Shown here piece by piece: positions 44,095 through 56,101 of a stretch of DNA of 64,000 nucleotides. Under the pieces are notes generated by a model. It was not told the DNA's origin and made no database searches. It saw nothing but the letters and a program-made list of their open reading frames with translations. The stretch comes from Diorhabda sublineata. Its lineage: Eukaryota; Arthropoda; Insecta; Coleoptera; Chrysomelidae. A program made the position numbers and the translations under genes. How positions within the stretch are numbered: the stretch's first letter is position 1; each line of letters starts with the position of its first letter. The stretch is from the NCBI RefSeq assembly GCF_026230105.1, contig NC_079486.1:8060001-8124000 (forward strand), given 5' to 3'.

Positions 44095-45178
44095 CCGGGA
44101 GTTTTTTTTTCAAGCCCTTTTCAAGGTAAGTTCATCCTCAAACTTAAGCTTATTAACCAATACCTTCCATTTTTACCTATCCGTAGTTATTAACCCCTAG
44201 TTTCTCATCCCTTTTCTTTCCAAATCAATCTTCACACCATCTAATATCTTTGGATCATTATTCTCGATCATCAAACTTTTATTTTCATTCTCTTTTTTCA
44301 TTGTTTCTTACATAAATGTAACTTTTGACCTCAAAAAATATTCGCTGCAATTAAATTTGGTGACTTATAACCTATTTCGTATTTTCCAAAATTTTAAAAA
44401 AACTCGGGGGGTACATGATAGATTTTTGCTTAAAATTCGATTATAACAGAATAAAAAAATATTTTTCGTACGGATGTTTGGTGCAATGAACTCTAGTTGT
44501 AGAAAAATCTTTGAGCGGTAAGGGATTTTAAATTATTATAACTGTGTTAACGAGGAAACCTATTAGCTTTTGTATGCACAACTCCGCGCGCGATTTCCCA
44601 GTTGGTTGTGTCAGAAATATACGTGACCACAAAACTGAATTTTCCAACTATCATATGTTAATAATCATGTCGGAGCTGCGATCAAACCACTGCTACTAAA
44701 AGATATGATAAACGGAACTTGAATTTTGGATATATCTCGTAGAATTCAAATCTTCATGATATTTCTGATAATTCCGGTATTAGGTTTAATCAAAGATTTC
44801 TCAGGATAAAGATTAAGAATTAATTAAATTTTGAATTTTAGACTGGTATTCGTTTAAACTTAATAGCATCCCAAAAGCCGTTGGGTTATAAAACGACGAC
44901 GCGCAGTCTTTACCATTTTTAAATTACCCAATCAAAAAAGAAGAATTAAATAATTGACGTTTCTGGAACAGAAAGGATTTTCAAATTTCAAAAATGTTCA
45001 TTTGTAGATTATTTAAACCTACGAACTTTTGATTTGAGTTTAACTCAATAATTAAATCACCGCGCGTTGTTCAACACGATCGATTTTGATACTGCATTCG
45101 AGCTTATGACATTATTAATCTTTATTTTTGATAATGAGGACAGTTGAGCTTTTGGACTGAACAATTTATCTCGCAATA
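44095..45178 (+). repeat. Block E, plus copy
   Basis: Inverted partner of 10950-12230, with very high similarity by eye. No frame. Ends at gaacaatttatctcgcaataatg and joins gccgcgtttgggg, the joint also seen at 33695. Confidence 0.85.
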
Positions 45179-47835
45179 ATGCCGCGTTTGGGGTATAACT
45201 TAGGTAAATAGTCAGACCGAAAATTACGAAGTTTAAAGAAAGGAGAAAGGAGGCTTCTACAAGATTTTTGCCAACAAAAACGAATCGAAAATGATCTAGA
45301 GTTTTTCACAATAATGGCAGATGAAAATAAGTGGAATAATTAAGAAAGTCCAAACCAGAATTTCCAAGATTTTACCTCTTGCATTATACAGCAACAGTCC
45401 ATATTTCCGATTGAATTGAGCCAGGTAAATATAGTTCAAAGACTCTGTGTAAAACAAGGTGTATAGAAATGCTCGAAGCTGTGTTGACCTTAATGAAACA
45501 ACTTCCTGCACTTCCCGCTCTTCTAGAAGCTCTTGATAGTTTAACGGAAGGTAGAGGAATTAATGAATGTGCTATCCTGCACTCTATTCTGTCGTAAGAG
45601 TTTTCATTCAGTGTCTTAGTTCTGTCTGAGAAACTTGGAATAACTTTACCTTCAACTCCAAGCAGAGTACATGGATGTGCATCATAGCTTCTCAACTCAG
45701 ATACAGAAAATTCAGGAAAAACGAGTCAACATTTGTCCATACTTTTATCCGTTACATCTACAATTTTTCTTGAAATAGGGTGTCTAGTAAAAATTGAAAG
45801 TCAAGTACTAGTCTCCCGATTTTTCCAGGTTGGTTATCACATTTTCCCAGTCGAAATTTCGTCAATATACTATCACACTTCTATTATGATGATGATTAAT
45901 TTTAGAAAATACAAGTATAATACAACCAAATTTTTTTATTTTAAGTAATTCTTCACTAACTGCTGTTTTTGAGAGTCTCCAAAAATTTCTATTCTTTTTA
46001 AGATACGCAACAATATTGTACCCTAATTTTGGCGGAAAAAAATGTTGAGAATCTTTGATTTGTGCATCGAAATAACGCGAAAAAAATTGTTATTGAAAAA
46101 TAAATAAAATTGATTGGCTTGGACATAGGAAAAATTATCGACTTGACAGATGAAAGAATTTAATCATATTTATGAAATTTTTGTGCCAAATGAAATAGGG
46201 CATCAAATTGACGGAAAGCGGCATACATGTTTGGCTCTGCGGTCAACGTAATAATCATGGAATTACTCATATTTATGACGCTTTAAGACAATATAATTGA
46301 ATTTTTTTTTGGAAATTCAAGGAAAAGGCATGAAAATGATAAAATTTGGCATGAATAATGATTTGCATAAAACTAATGAAAAAATAGGATTTTTCAACAA
46401 ACTTTATTGAGAAAATTAAGAAATTGTTATCAAAAATTAGAACGGTAATTTGCATTCCGACAGAAAATTCCTTTAAAAATCACGACATCGCCATTCAAAA
46501 GTATCTTTCTGCTATTCTCCTTATACTTCGTCCACGTTCTCTTCTTTATCCTCCTCTAGTTCTTGCTTCTCCTCTTCTTCTTCTTGTTCTTCGTAGTCTT
46601 CGTTTGATTGTGAGAGTGACAAATTGACAAGTATAAAAGAAGCATGAAGAAATCGAATGGCAATACCAATACTGACAACTCCACATCAGATAATACTCCG
46701 AAAGGCTAATGAAAATGCTAATAGAAAACAAAATGGTTAAAGTGAATCGAATAATAGAGGTAAATATTTAAATACAATAAATATATGTAAAAACTTATGG
46801 TATACATGTTGATTGGTTGATTGTACAAAGAATCGACACTGAGGACATACACACAGCTGCCCAAAGTTTGTTAAATGAACATATCACGAAAGTAAAATAA
46901 GATAAGAGAATACTTACATCGAGAAATCCAAGACATGTACTACTACTTTTACCACACTTACTATTACACTGTCTGACGCCTGTTTCGATGTTCTCCGTTA
47001 GTCTCTATTGTTTTGTACAAAACAAAAAAATATTACCGAGTATAATTTGATTTAAGATCGACAGTTGATTGAATTAGTAAACTCACTAAAGGCATTGAAC
47101 AAAATATGTAATTTGATCCATTTGGACTATTTCTTGAAAGAAAGACTATCATTACTCAGATTGAATTAGAACAACTTCCTAATTCAGTGGTAAGTTCAAT
47201 AATTACTCATCTTGTACCGGATACTATGGACAATTTAAATTTTGGTATCTCTTAAATAAATCGAGTAGATAAACTCAAATATTTGAGATCCCTTAAATCC
47301 TTTTCGTAGAATATATGTATTGTTTTAATGTTTGTTTCCGCTCTAACTCCTTCATTATCTCGAAGTCGAACAACATTACTAACTAATTAAACCATACGAT
47401 AGGATCGGGAAATATAAAAAGCTTTTCTTGGGTGATGGGATGGTTAAAAAATGTTTTTAAGAATTTAAATTTTAAAAATCTGTCCCCACTTTCATGAATA
47501 AATTCAAGGCATTTTTTTTGTAAATTAGTTTTTCCTTGACCTTGCAAAATGAAGTACCCAATAAGTCCCTTGAGCCGGGTAATTCATCAGTATTCATGTT
47601 TGTTTCCTGTTTTTATTTTTTATTGGAACTCAATATCAGTGACATTATTAGAACATTTTTCTTATTGGTTATAAGAGAGTCTCACTCTTGGAAGCACTTA
47701 AAGTTTCAGATGAGTGTAATAATTCAATTTATGAAAATTTAGATGAAGCGGATCTTTCAGACTGATGTAAAATACAGAATATGCAATTAATATGCATATT
47801 GATGAGTATGATTTACACAAGCTAAATGCTTTTAA

Positions 47836-49036
47836 CCTTCCAATAGGCGCGCGGATATTTCTAACGTATTTGGTCGCGTTGTATCTAGCAGATACATATA
47901 TCAAATAAATTTTTTTTTGTTATTATTTTTAATATATTAATACGGCAAATTTTATATGAATACTTCTTTTCTCAACTTTTAATTTAACATTTTTGCAAGT
48001 AAAAAAATAATTATTTTATATGTAAAATGTGTAAAATTTTAATAAGGTTATCGCCAGAACTAGGTTTAAAGTTACATTATTTATTCAAAATATTTTACAA
48101 ACTTCAATTTCTTTATTATAACATTTATTACAAATCATATTTGTATGAAGTTTTATACATAAATGATTTCCACATTTTTTACAACAATATGCAGACACTG
48201 ACGTTTTCTTATTTTCTACATAGCATGGTTCGCATCGCTTTCTTTTACTTGGTCTAGGTGTTGCCTCTTGAACTTCTTGTTGTGCTTCCAAGGTTTTGTA
48301 ATTTTTGAGCAAATCTTTGGTTTGTCGTGGAAGAATTTTTATTTGGGCCCTTACTTTTAGTTGTTCGTCTAGCAAGGCTAGTCTTAATTTTTTCAAATAT
48401 TCTCTTCTTGTGACAAACGTATTTTTGTTTCCAAGAAATATCACCCGCGAGTTGATTCCAGCTACGTTCAGTAAATAGTAAAAAATTACCGTAGACCACC
48501 TCTTAGTTGATCTAGCAACATTATAAGTGGCGCAAAGCTTGTCGACCACATCAACGCCGGATTTTGTGTTGTTATAAAATGATATTATTTCTGGCTTTTT
48601 TGAAGCATCTTCTTCCACTTCGTTCGACGCCACATGCATACTGGAAATAAGGACTACGGTTTTTCTTTTTTCGGGACATATGAATCTACCGTTTCATTTT
48701 TTGTATATCCAAATAAACACTTGAAAACAATAAAATTTATGTTTGAATAATTACAAAACGTTGAAATGAACGAGAACTTATTCCAACTAAATCTGAATAT
48801 AAACTGGCGCTTTTGGTCGCGCTGTATCTAGCAGGTACAAATCCGGCGGTCGGACGGGTTTAGGGTGTACAGGGGTTGTAAAAGTAAAATCAACCGATTG
48901 TACTTCTAGGAAAGGCTTCGAGATACATCTGCCGAGAACTACTGCAAATCTCCATTTTCTAGAGCTATTACATAAATAAATATTTAGTAAAAAGTTAGCC
49001 GTGTATCTCGTTGATACACGCGCGACTAATGGAAGG
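47836..49036 (-). mobile_element. piggyBac remnant with exact TTAA target duplication
   Basis: Terminal inverted repeats CCTTCCAATAGGCGCGCG (left) and, reversed, CCTTCCATTAGTCGCGCG (right), flanked by TTAA at 47832-47835 and 49037-49040. Block A copies at 19.68 and 42.48 kb show the empty site (gcttttaagaggttgac) with a single TTAA. At 1201 bp it is internally deleted; full elements are about 2.4 kb. Confidence 0.95.
48085..48670 (-). pseudogene. piggyBac transposase C-terminal part
   Basis: An open frame, KTVVLISSMHV then KKPEIISFYNNTKSGVDVVD (third catalytic Asp region), RSTKRWSTVIFYYLLNVAGI, and a C-terminal cysteine cluster (CEPC, CCKKCGNHLC, CNKCYN) typical of piggyBac. 184 codons from the ATG at 48639, but the frame continues upstream to about 48670, where the internal deletion begins. 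About two thirds of the enzyme, including the first two catalytic Asp, is gone. Confidence 0.88.
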
Positions 49037-49439
49037 TTAAGAGGTTGACAATATCTAATACTAATGAATCACCTCTTCTCAAATAGTACTTACAAAGCCA
49101 GATCGATAAGTCCATCACTTTTTGAATTTAATTTCCCACCTGCCAACTGAATCGGCAACACTGCACATGTCAAAATGCAGTGTTGTTTTATTACTATATC
49201 TATACACCAAAAAATTGCTAACAATAATTTATTCAAACTGCTTAAGTTATTTAAACAACTTTTTTTATAAACATTAAATATATTGATTAAATCTGAATTA
49301 ACTAACTGTCAAAAAAACTCGCGTGAAGAACAGCAAGGGCACGGAGGTAAACGTATCAATAGTTTTGGAGCTCAACAAGATTTGAAATTTTTATAAAAAA
49401 ATTCATGTATATCTTATATGAATGAATAATCTACATACC

Positions 49440-50000
49440 TTCAATTTCAAACACATATATAAACATTTTTCTTCAAAACAATTAGAAAATACAATTAAGA
49501 TTTTTACTTCACCAAAGGGTTTGTGATAACCTTTTCAGAATGTAAATAAATGATTATGTTAATGTAAAACGGTCGGTTAAACTTACATTCTGGTCCACAT
49601 TCCTTAGAAGCACATTTTAAGAATTCTCCAAAGCAACCATAGCATATTAAATTCAAGCAGTTACAAAGATCAATTTCTGATTTACTTTCATAAGATGTGG
49701 ACGGCATTGCTGCGTCAAACGGGATTGATGTTCTTCGTGGAAGAATATCGTTATTTTTTTGAAAATTGTACACTAGTGTCTCTGGATGGCGATAGACATG
49801 CGGAGCCGTGTCGAAATGGTTTTTTTCATTTATTTCAATCGGTGTCATACAGATTCGATGTCAGTTTGCGGTTTTGCTGTAAGTGAATATAGATATATTT
49901 TTGAGATCAAATCACACTTTCTTCTTTTTTGGACGGCTAACGTTTTCATTCAGTGTTCTGACTCCACTGGATATTGACGGTATTGCGGAATTATACCGTC
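49440..50000 (-). pseudogene. Z4: ARL14EP-like copy, decayed
   Basis: 114-codon frame: NEKNHFDTAPHVYRHPETLV, then CNCLNLICYGCFGEFLKC and ASKECGPECKFNRPFY. The fifth cysteine of the cluster is Phe (GEF for GEC). About 140 bp covering the start of the exon and the intron end are deleted between two short similar sequences (ccgcaaactga / atcgaatctg). Remains of exon 1 are recognisable at about 49930-50000. Confidence 0.65.
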
Positions 50001-50200
50001 ATTTGATGTCAGAGTTTTGAATTTAATATACCTATACATACTTGTGTATTTAAAAATACTCACGTACACACCACAATGTTTTATGTATGATGAATATGAT
50101 TTAAACAAGCTAAATGCTTTTAAGGTAATTGTTTAGGTGTCAGTGTTTGTTCTTTTCTTCTTTTATTATAATAATAATGATACACTATTGTATTTCGTTA
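50001..50200. other. Junction sequence
   Basis: Unassigned, except 50087-50126 (gatgaatatgatttaaacaa...gcttttaag), a scrap of block A. Confidence 0.5.
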
Positions 50201-53200
50201 ACGCACAACAACATTTTCGATTTTTTGGTATCTGGATAACCTGCTTTCCTTTTCTAAAATCATAACTGGCTCCAGAATTGAAGTTAGTGGACGACCAATG
50301 ATGAAGTAAGCTGGTGTTAAAGGAGAAGGATCTAAAGGGTTAGTAGATAGCGGACGGTTTTAATCTATAACATTGTATACATTTATGACTGGCCAATACG
50401 TTTCTCGTATATTATATAATAATTGTAATGGTCCTGCATGTAATAAGTTTTTATGCTCTTGTTCAAAAAGAAGTTTCGTGAAATGGTGTTTCGACGACAA
50501 AATCATTGGATGTTTTTTATTGAAATGAAAATTTGAATTCTGCAAACGACCTCCAACTCTAAGTATACCGCTCGTGTCCATAAACGGGTTTAAAGATAAA
50601 AGTTTACTTTTTTTGTCAATTTCATTCCCAGCTTTTAAATCATTATACTCCTTATTGAACGAAGATATTTGGGATAGTTTTACAAGCAACTTCAAAGAGT
50701 TATCTAATTCTGTTAAAATGAAAGCCATGCACCTCCTCAATCGATTCAAATTACAAAAACCTTTCGAATGGAAATTTAAATTCTTGTTGTCTTTTGGCCA
50801 AAGGTCAGGGCTCTCTTGGAGCCAATATGGACCCTGCCACCATATATTTGAATTATTCAAACTACTAGGATAAGAGCCTCTTGATAAAATGCAGGATTTT
50901 CTAAACTTGGAACATAACGTCATGAACTGATATCCGTTAACTCCTGTATTTCAGCAATTCGATTACGAACGAATGGTTTTAACAAATGAACTGGAGTTTT
51001 AATCCAACCCAACACTATTGTCGAGTCAGACCATAATGTTACAGAATTGAAATCAAGCCTCAAAGAAGTAGTAACCTTATTAACAAGTTTAGCCAGAAGA
51101 TGGGCTGCACATAATTCTAACCGAGGGATTGTTAGTGATTTAATTGGCGCAACCTTAGCTTTAGAGATAAACAAATGACAAAATGTTTCACCATAGCAAT
51201 TTTTTGATCTGACATACACAGCTGCACCATATGCTACCTCAGAAGCGTCTGAAAATGCATGTAATTCTATTTGTGTGAAATTATCACAAGTAACATGTCG
51301 CTGAATTTTTAAATAATTTAATGACGGAAGTTCTTGTATAAAATTGTTCCATTTAACTTGTAATTCATGGGAAACTGGACTGTCCCAAGATAGATTTTCC
51401 TTCCAAAGTTGTTGTAACATTACTTTAGCAATTATAATGCAAGTGCCAAGTAAACCCATTGGATCGAATATTCTGGATATGCCTGAAAGCATAACTCTTT
51501 TTGTTAAACATTCACCCTTCATTCCAACATCAATATGAAATATTAATTTATCCGTTTTACTCATCCACGATATACCTAGGGTTTTTGCAACATCATTTTC
51601 GCCAATGACTAGACCATCCGAAGAATCAGCAAGTTTACCTTCTTTTAGATCATGCATTTTGTCCGGAAAGTTTGATCGCCACTTTCGAAGTGGAAAGCAG
51701 CCTGATCCAAGAACTTCACATAATTTAAGACAACTTTCTCTTGCAATGTGAATGTCATCGAAACCTGTCAAAAGGTCATCGACATAGAAGTCATGAAGAA
51801 TAATATTTGAAATAATCGGGAATTCTCTTTCACAAAGTTCACCTAATTCTACTAAATACCTAATAGCTAAAAATGGTGCACTTGTAGTACCATAAGTTAC
51901 CGTGGAAAGTTCACAGACACTTAGTGCTTTATTTTCGTTATCTCGCTATAGAATTCTTTGCATTTTATGCTGATCTTTTGACACCAAGACCTGATGGTAC
52001 ATTTTTTCAATGTCCGCGGTAACAACATATTTAAAAACATATTTATATTGTCTAAAGCGTAATAATATTGACACTGAATCATCTTGAATTACCGGTCCTT
52101 TTAGCTGAAGTTTATTAAAAGAAACTCCACTTGTAGATCGCGCCGAGGCGTCAAAAACTGTCCTTAATTTCGTTGTTGCGCTGTGCATACGTAGAATTCC
52201 ATGGTGCGGTAAATAATAGGCATCCTCATGATTTACTTCAGATCTCCTATGTTTTGCATATGATTGAGCTTTTCATATTCGAGGATAAAATTCTTATACA
52301 TTCTTGAGAATTGGTATTTTTTTGAGAATTTTTGCTCAAGCGATTTGAATCTTCTTTTGGCTAGACCTAAAGATTCATCTAATATTTTGGGACTTGCTTT
52401 CAATGGAATCGATACAACAAAACGACTTTCTTGAGTTCTTGTTGTTGTGTCTTTAAAATGAGTTTCACAGTCCATTCCCTCTTTGGACCAAGGTCTGGCA
52501 GTTTTAACACTTTCTATTTCAAAGAATTTTGATAACTGGTCTTGGATATATAAATCACCTTCATTTTTAATCAAATTACAAACTATATTATTAGAAATTT
52601 TAAATCATTGTATTTTACCTGAAACCAACCACCCAAGCCGAGTTTCCTGTAAAACAGGACCATTTGTATTTAACTTCAATTGGTTTGGACATAAAACATT
52701 CCAAAAAATATCAGCACCTATCAGCATCTCGATTGGTCCGGGCTTTTGGAAGTTTTTATGTTGAGATTTAAATTTTAAACAACATTTATATTTCACATTA
52801 GAGACGGCACTGTTCAAACCAGAAACAGCGAAATTTATTGTTTGCTTTGGAATATTTAGTTTTGAGTGAAGAGACTCGGTTATAAAGGAAGACATTGATC
52901 CTGAATCTAGAATAGCTCAAACAGGTACGTAAGCACCATAACTGTTTAAAACATCTACTACTACAGTGGATAACAGAATTTGAAAATGTTCCGAACTTGT
53001 AGTTAGGGAAACATTTTCTTGATTTATATTTTGATTTGCTTGATTTTTGTTTTCTATGTGTAAAAGAGTATTGTGTTTACCCTTACATGTTTTACATGAA
53101 GCATACAATCTGCATTGGTTGGTTTTGTGGCCACTTCGAAGACAGTTTAAGCATAACTTTAGTCTTTTGGCTTGTTCCATGCGATTTAGCACAGACATTG

Positions 53201-53530
53201 CCTTGAATTTGTCGCACATAAACACTCTGTGATCGCCACTGCATATGGCACACTTGAAACCTTGAAAAGAGGTTTTGTTTTCATGTGAATTATTTTCTGA
53301 ATCGGCAGAAAGTAAGCCCCTGGTTTTCCCTGACTTGGATCCCTGTTCAAGTTTGTTCAACTCTAATCGCTCTAGCAAGTCTGATCTACTTCTTAAAAAT
53401 TCATACATATCCTCAAGAGAAGGCAAATCTTTTTTGGGCTTGTATTCCTCCCATTTACTAACAGATCCATCGTCCAAACTTTTGGCCATTAAATGTAAAA
53501 TTACAATATCTCACTGATCTGTGGGAAGTT
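50200..53530 (-). pseudogene. BEL/Pao retrotransposon fragment
   Basis: Order on the minus strand: gag end with zinc knuckles (CAICSGDHRVFMCDKF, CLNCLRSGHKTNQC, CKTCKGKHNTLLH), protease (AILDSGSMSSFI after a TGA), linker, RT (VTADIEKMYHQVLV; FYVDDLLTG at about 51775-51786), RNase H (LHAFSDASEVAYGAAVYV; TLWSDSTIVLGWI), integrase HHCC (FEQEHKNLLHAGPLQLLYNI), then a jump to the C-terminal PLTPAYFIIGRPLTSI. The integrase catalytic core is deleted. The 53489-52233 part keeps one phase interrupted by stops; two frameshifts follow. No LTRs found. Confidence 0.88.
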
Positions 53531-54378
53531 TAAGAAGAAGTAGTTTACAATGAATTGATGGAGAATGTTGCCAGTGAGTTGATATTCATTATTTTCATTA
53601 CTAAAGTGGAGTTTATTACTTCATTCTATTATAATCCTTTTTTTTTCGTGTTTATACTTATCGGATTGATTCCTTAACATATATAGCTGTCATAAAAACT
53701 CCCGATCTCTTTTCTTACATTGCTGACTTGCTGTACTATTATGACAAAAACTTTTTATTGATTACTGATATCCAACCCAATTTTACTTAGAAAATTTTTG
53801 AATTGCTAAACAAGATATTTTCTAAAACGACTCATTTCTTCAATAATTCACTTTATTTTCTTCAATTTTCCTGATTTTCATGTCTCTTCTTATTTTAACT
53901 TATGCAAGAAGTTATAACTTCATGACTTTCTCAGTATGTAATGTATCTTAAATATTCATATTATTACAACAATTCATGTGTTTAAAAAAAAGTAAAGGTG
54001 ATAGGAAGCTTTTGTTTTTTTATAAACATCGCTAGAGTATAGATTTTCTAACGATATATAATTTGTTTCGATATCTTTTTGTTAACCAGAGTTGTAATTG
54101 GTTATTGAGCAGCTAGATTTTTTTTCATTCTCGCTCAAACATAATAGCTATGAAAGTTTAATTGGCAACCCAAATTTTAAGTACAACAGATGTTCTTTAT
54201 TTATCGAGAACAGATATTAATACATATTTCCATAATACAGGTGCTACAGCTGCACTTCCTCTAATTTGAATTGATTTATTATTCTTAAATCTCGTGATAG
54301 ATTGGCAAAATAAATATTTTAAAAACCACTTAGCTCAACAACAAAATATTTAATTGCATCAATTTATTATTTTCAAAA
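53531..54378. other. AT-rich sequence without recognised features
   Basis: Truncation point of the BEL fragment on one side. No frame, repeat or transposon end identified. Confidence 0.4.
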
Positions 54379-55081
54379 CTACCTTAAATCACATATTTCG
54401 AAATATTTGTAGTAATGTGAAGAGCCATGATGAGGAAAATGAGGCTGAAAAGAAGTAAGAATGCTTATCGTTTGAAACGTAAATGAGCATAATTTCTTTC
54501 TGGACTTGAATGGTACAATCATACATAATTTCGAATTGTATAAGTATGAAGAAGAATTGGAAAATGGAGCCGTAGACACCTTCAAATGGTTGATAGGATT
54601 GCATAGTGACAAATTGGGAAGTGTCAAATAAGCATTATGAAAACGAATGGCAATATCAATACTGACAATTCCAAATCAGATAATACTTCGAATGGCTAAT
54701 GAAGATGATAATAGAAAACAAAAGGGGAAAAGTGATGATTATTGCATAAAATACGTGAGAACAATTTGTGTGCTGCATTTACTACCACTACCACCACACT
54801 CACTATTACACTGTATGACGCTTGTTTCGATGTTCACTAGTTTCTATGTGTTTTGTATAAAACAAAAGATATTACCGCGTATAATTTGATTTCATATGGT
54901 GAGTTGATTGAATTAGTAACTCACTAAAGGCATTGAAAAAATATGGAATTTGATCCATTTGGTCGAAAGATACTAAAAACTACAGGAAAAGGTGATTCAT
55001 AAGATATCAACTGTTTTTGGTATTCGTGATAACTGCAAATCATCAATGGATTATTTCTTGAAGAAAATACTAGCTATCATT
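54379..55081 (+). repeat. Diverged block A copy with alternative upstream segment
   Basis: From about 54490 a plus frame reads NFFLDLNGTIIHNFELYKYE, EELENGAVDTFKWLIGLHSD, KLGSVK, then a stop and the ILTIPNQIILRMANE region. The LHSDKL core is the same as at 18.4 kb but the upstream residues differ. ITQTELEQFSNSVVNSIITH follows at 55075. Confidence 0.55.
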
Positions 55082-55312
55082 ACTCAGACTGAATTAGAAC
55101 AATTTTCAAATTCAGTAGTAAATTCAATAATTACTCATTTTGTACTGGATATTGTGAACAATTTAAAATTTGTTTATCTCTTAGATAAACCCCAACAAAT
55201 TGGTATTGTGTGTCACATAACCCTAAAGTGATGAAAATGTTATTTCCGAGTAGATAACCTCAAATATTTGAGAATCCCAAAGTGGAGGGTCATTGTCGTC
55301 CCCCATTTGAAC

Positions 55313-56050
55313 TATAAGACGATGTATTGATAAGTTGGTGGCCTTGACCAGTTCCATGCATAAACAAAATATTGCGTTACAATAGCAACGAAAAATAACT
55401 TATTAAAAATGTCAGTGTTAAGTTTTACCTCAAAAATGAAAACCAGAGTTACGCAATAAATTGAAAGAAAAAATATATCCACCGAAATTGTGAAAATCGA
55501 CAAATTGGAGTATCAAGCCATCATCAAGTACCTGTATTTAGAAGCGTTAAGAGGTGAGCAGATTTACGAGGTAAATTTTCCATTGAAGATGATGACCGAT
55601 CATAAAGGCCAGCTCCTGTGTCAGTCGTCGAAAATATCGATACAGTTTATGACATGATTTTATCAGACTGTCGAATTGGGCTAAAACCCATTATTACTAT
55701 GGATGAGACGGGTACATTTCTACAATCCAGAAACAAAGCAACAATGGATGGAGTGGCGACACTCTGGTTTTCCCAGACCTAAGAATTTCGTGTCCAAAAA
55801 TGTGCTGGAAAAGTTCTTGCTCCAGTTTTTTGGGATTGCCATGGAGTAATCATGATTGATTTTTTTAATAAGGGTAGAACAATAACTGGAGATTACTATT
55901 CGACGTTACTGACCATTCAACTGAAAAAATTTTCTCCCAACGAGGAGGTAATAAAAGCTGTGGAGGTCTGGTTGCGCAATAAAACATTTTGACATTGAAA
56001 TTTTGTTTGGTTCTATAGTAGGCTAAGAATTTTTCAATATATCCTCGTAT
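55313..56050 (+). mobile_element. mariner, internally deleted, copy in DR2-2
   Basis: Same termini, deletion and damaged DETW region (DETGTF) as at 37620, with small differences only. It inserted once, before the segment was duplicated. Confidence 0.8.
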
Positions 56051-56101
56051 CACCACAGAATTGCATAACGCAATAAATAACTAAAAGAATTTCTTGGTTG
56101 T

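Larger units (their letters stand above)
45180..49400 (+). repeat. Block A, plus-strand copy 3, carrying piggyBac
   Basis: Runs from a partial IFANKN exon-like piece (45250) to block B's first half (49270-49380). Contains an open minus-strand frame at 45384-45695 (and a plausible plus frame, LTLMKQLPALPALLEALDSL) also present in pieces at 17.3 and 59.3 kb. Interrupted at 47836-49036 by the piggyBac remnant. Confidence 0.85.

Noticed and set aside
45384..45695. 103-codon minus-strand ORF as a real gene
   Set aside because: Not fully kept in the sibling copies at 17.3 and 59.3 kb, and the plus strand is nearly as open; described only as part of block A.
46500..46731. Leu/Ser-rich ORFs that look like a membrane protein (also 18.4, 41.2, 63.0 kb)
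   Set aside because: They arise from a CTT/TCT-rich low-complexity stretch; the opposite strand reads as a Glu-rich run. Neither frame is stable between copies.
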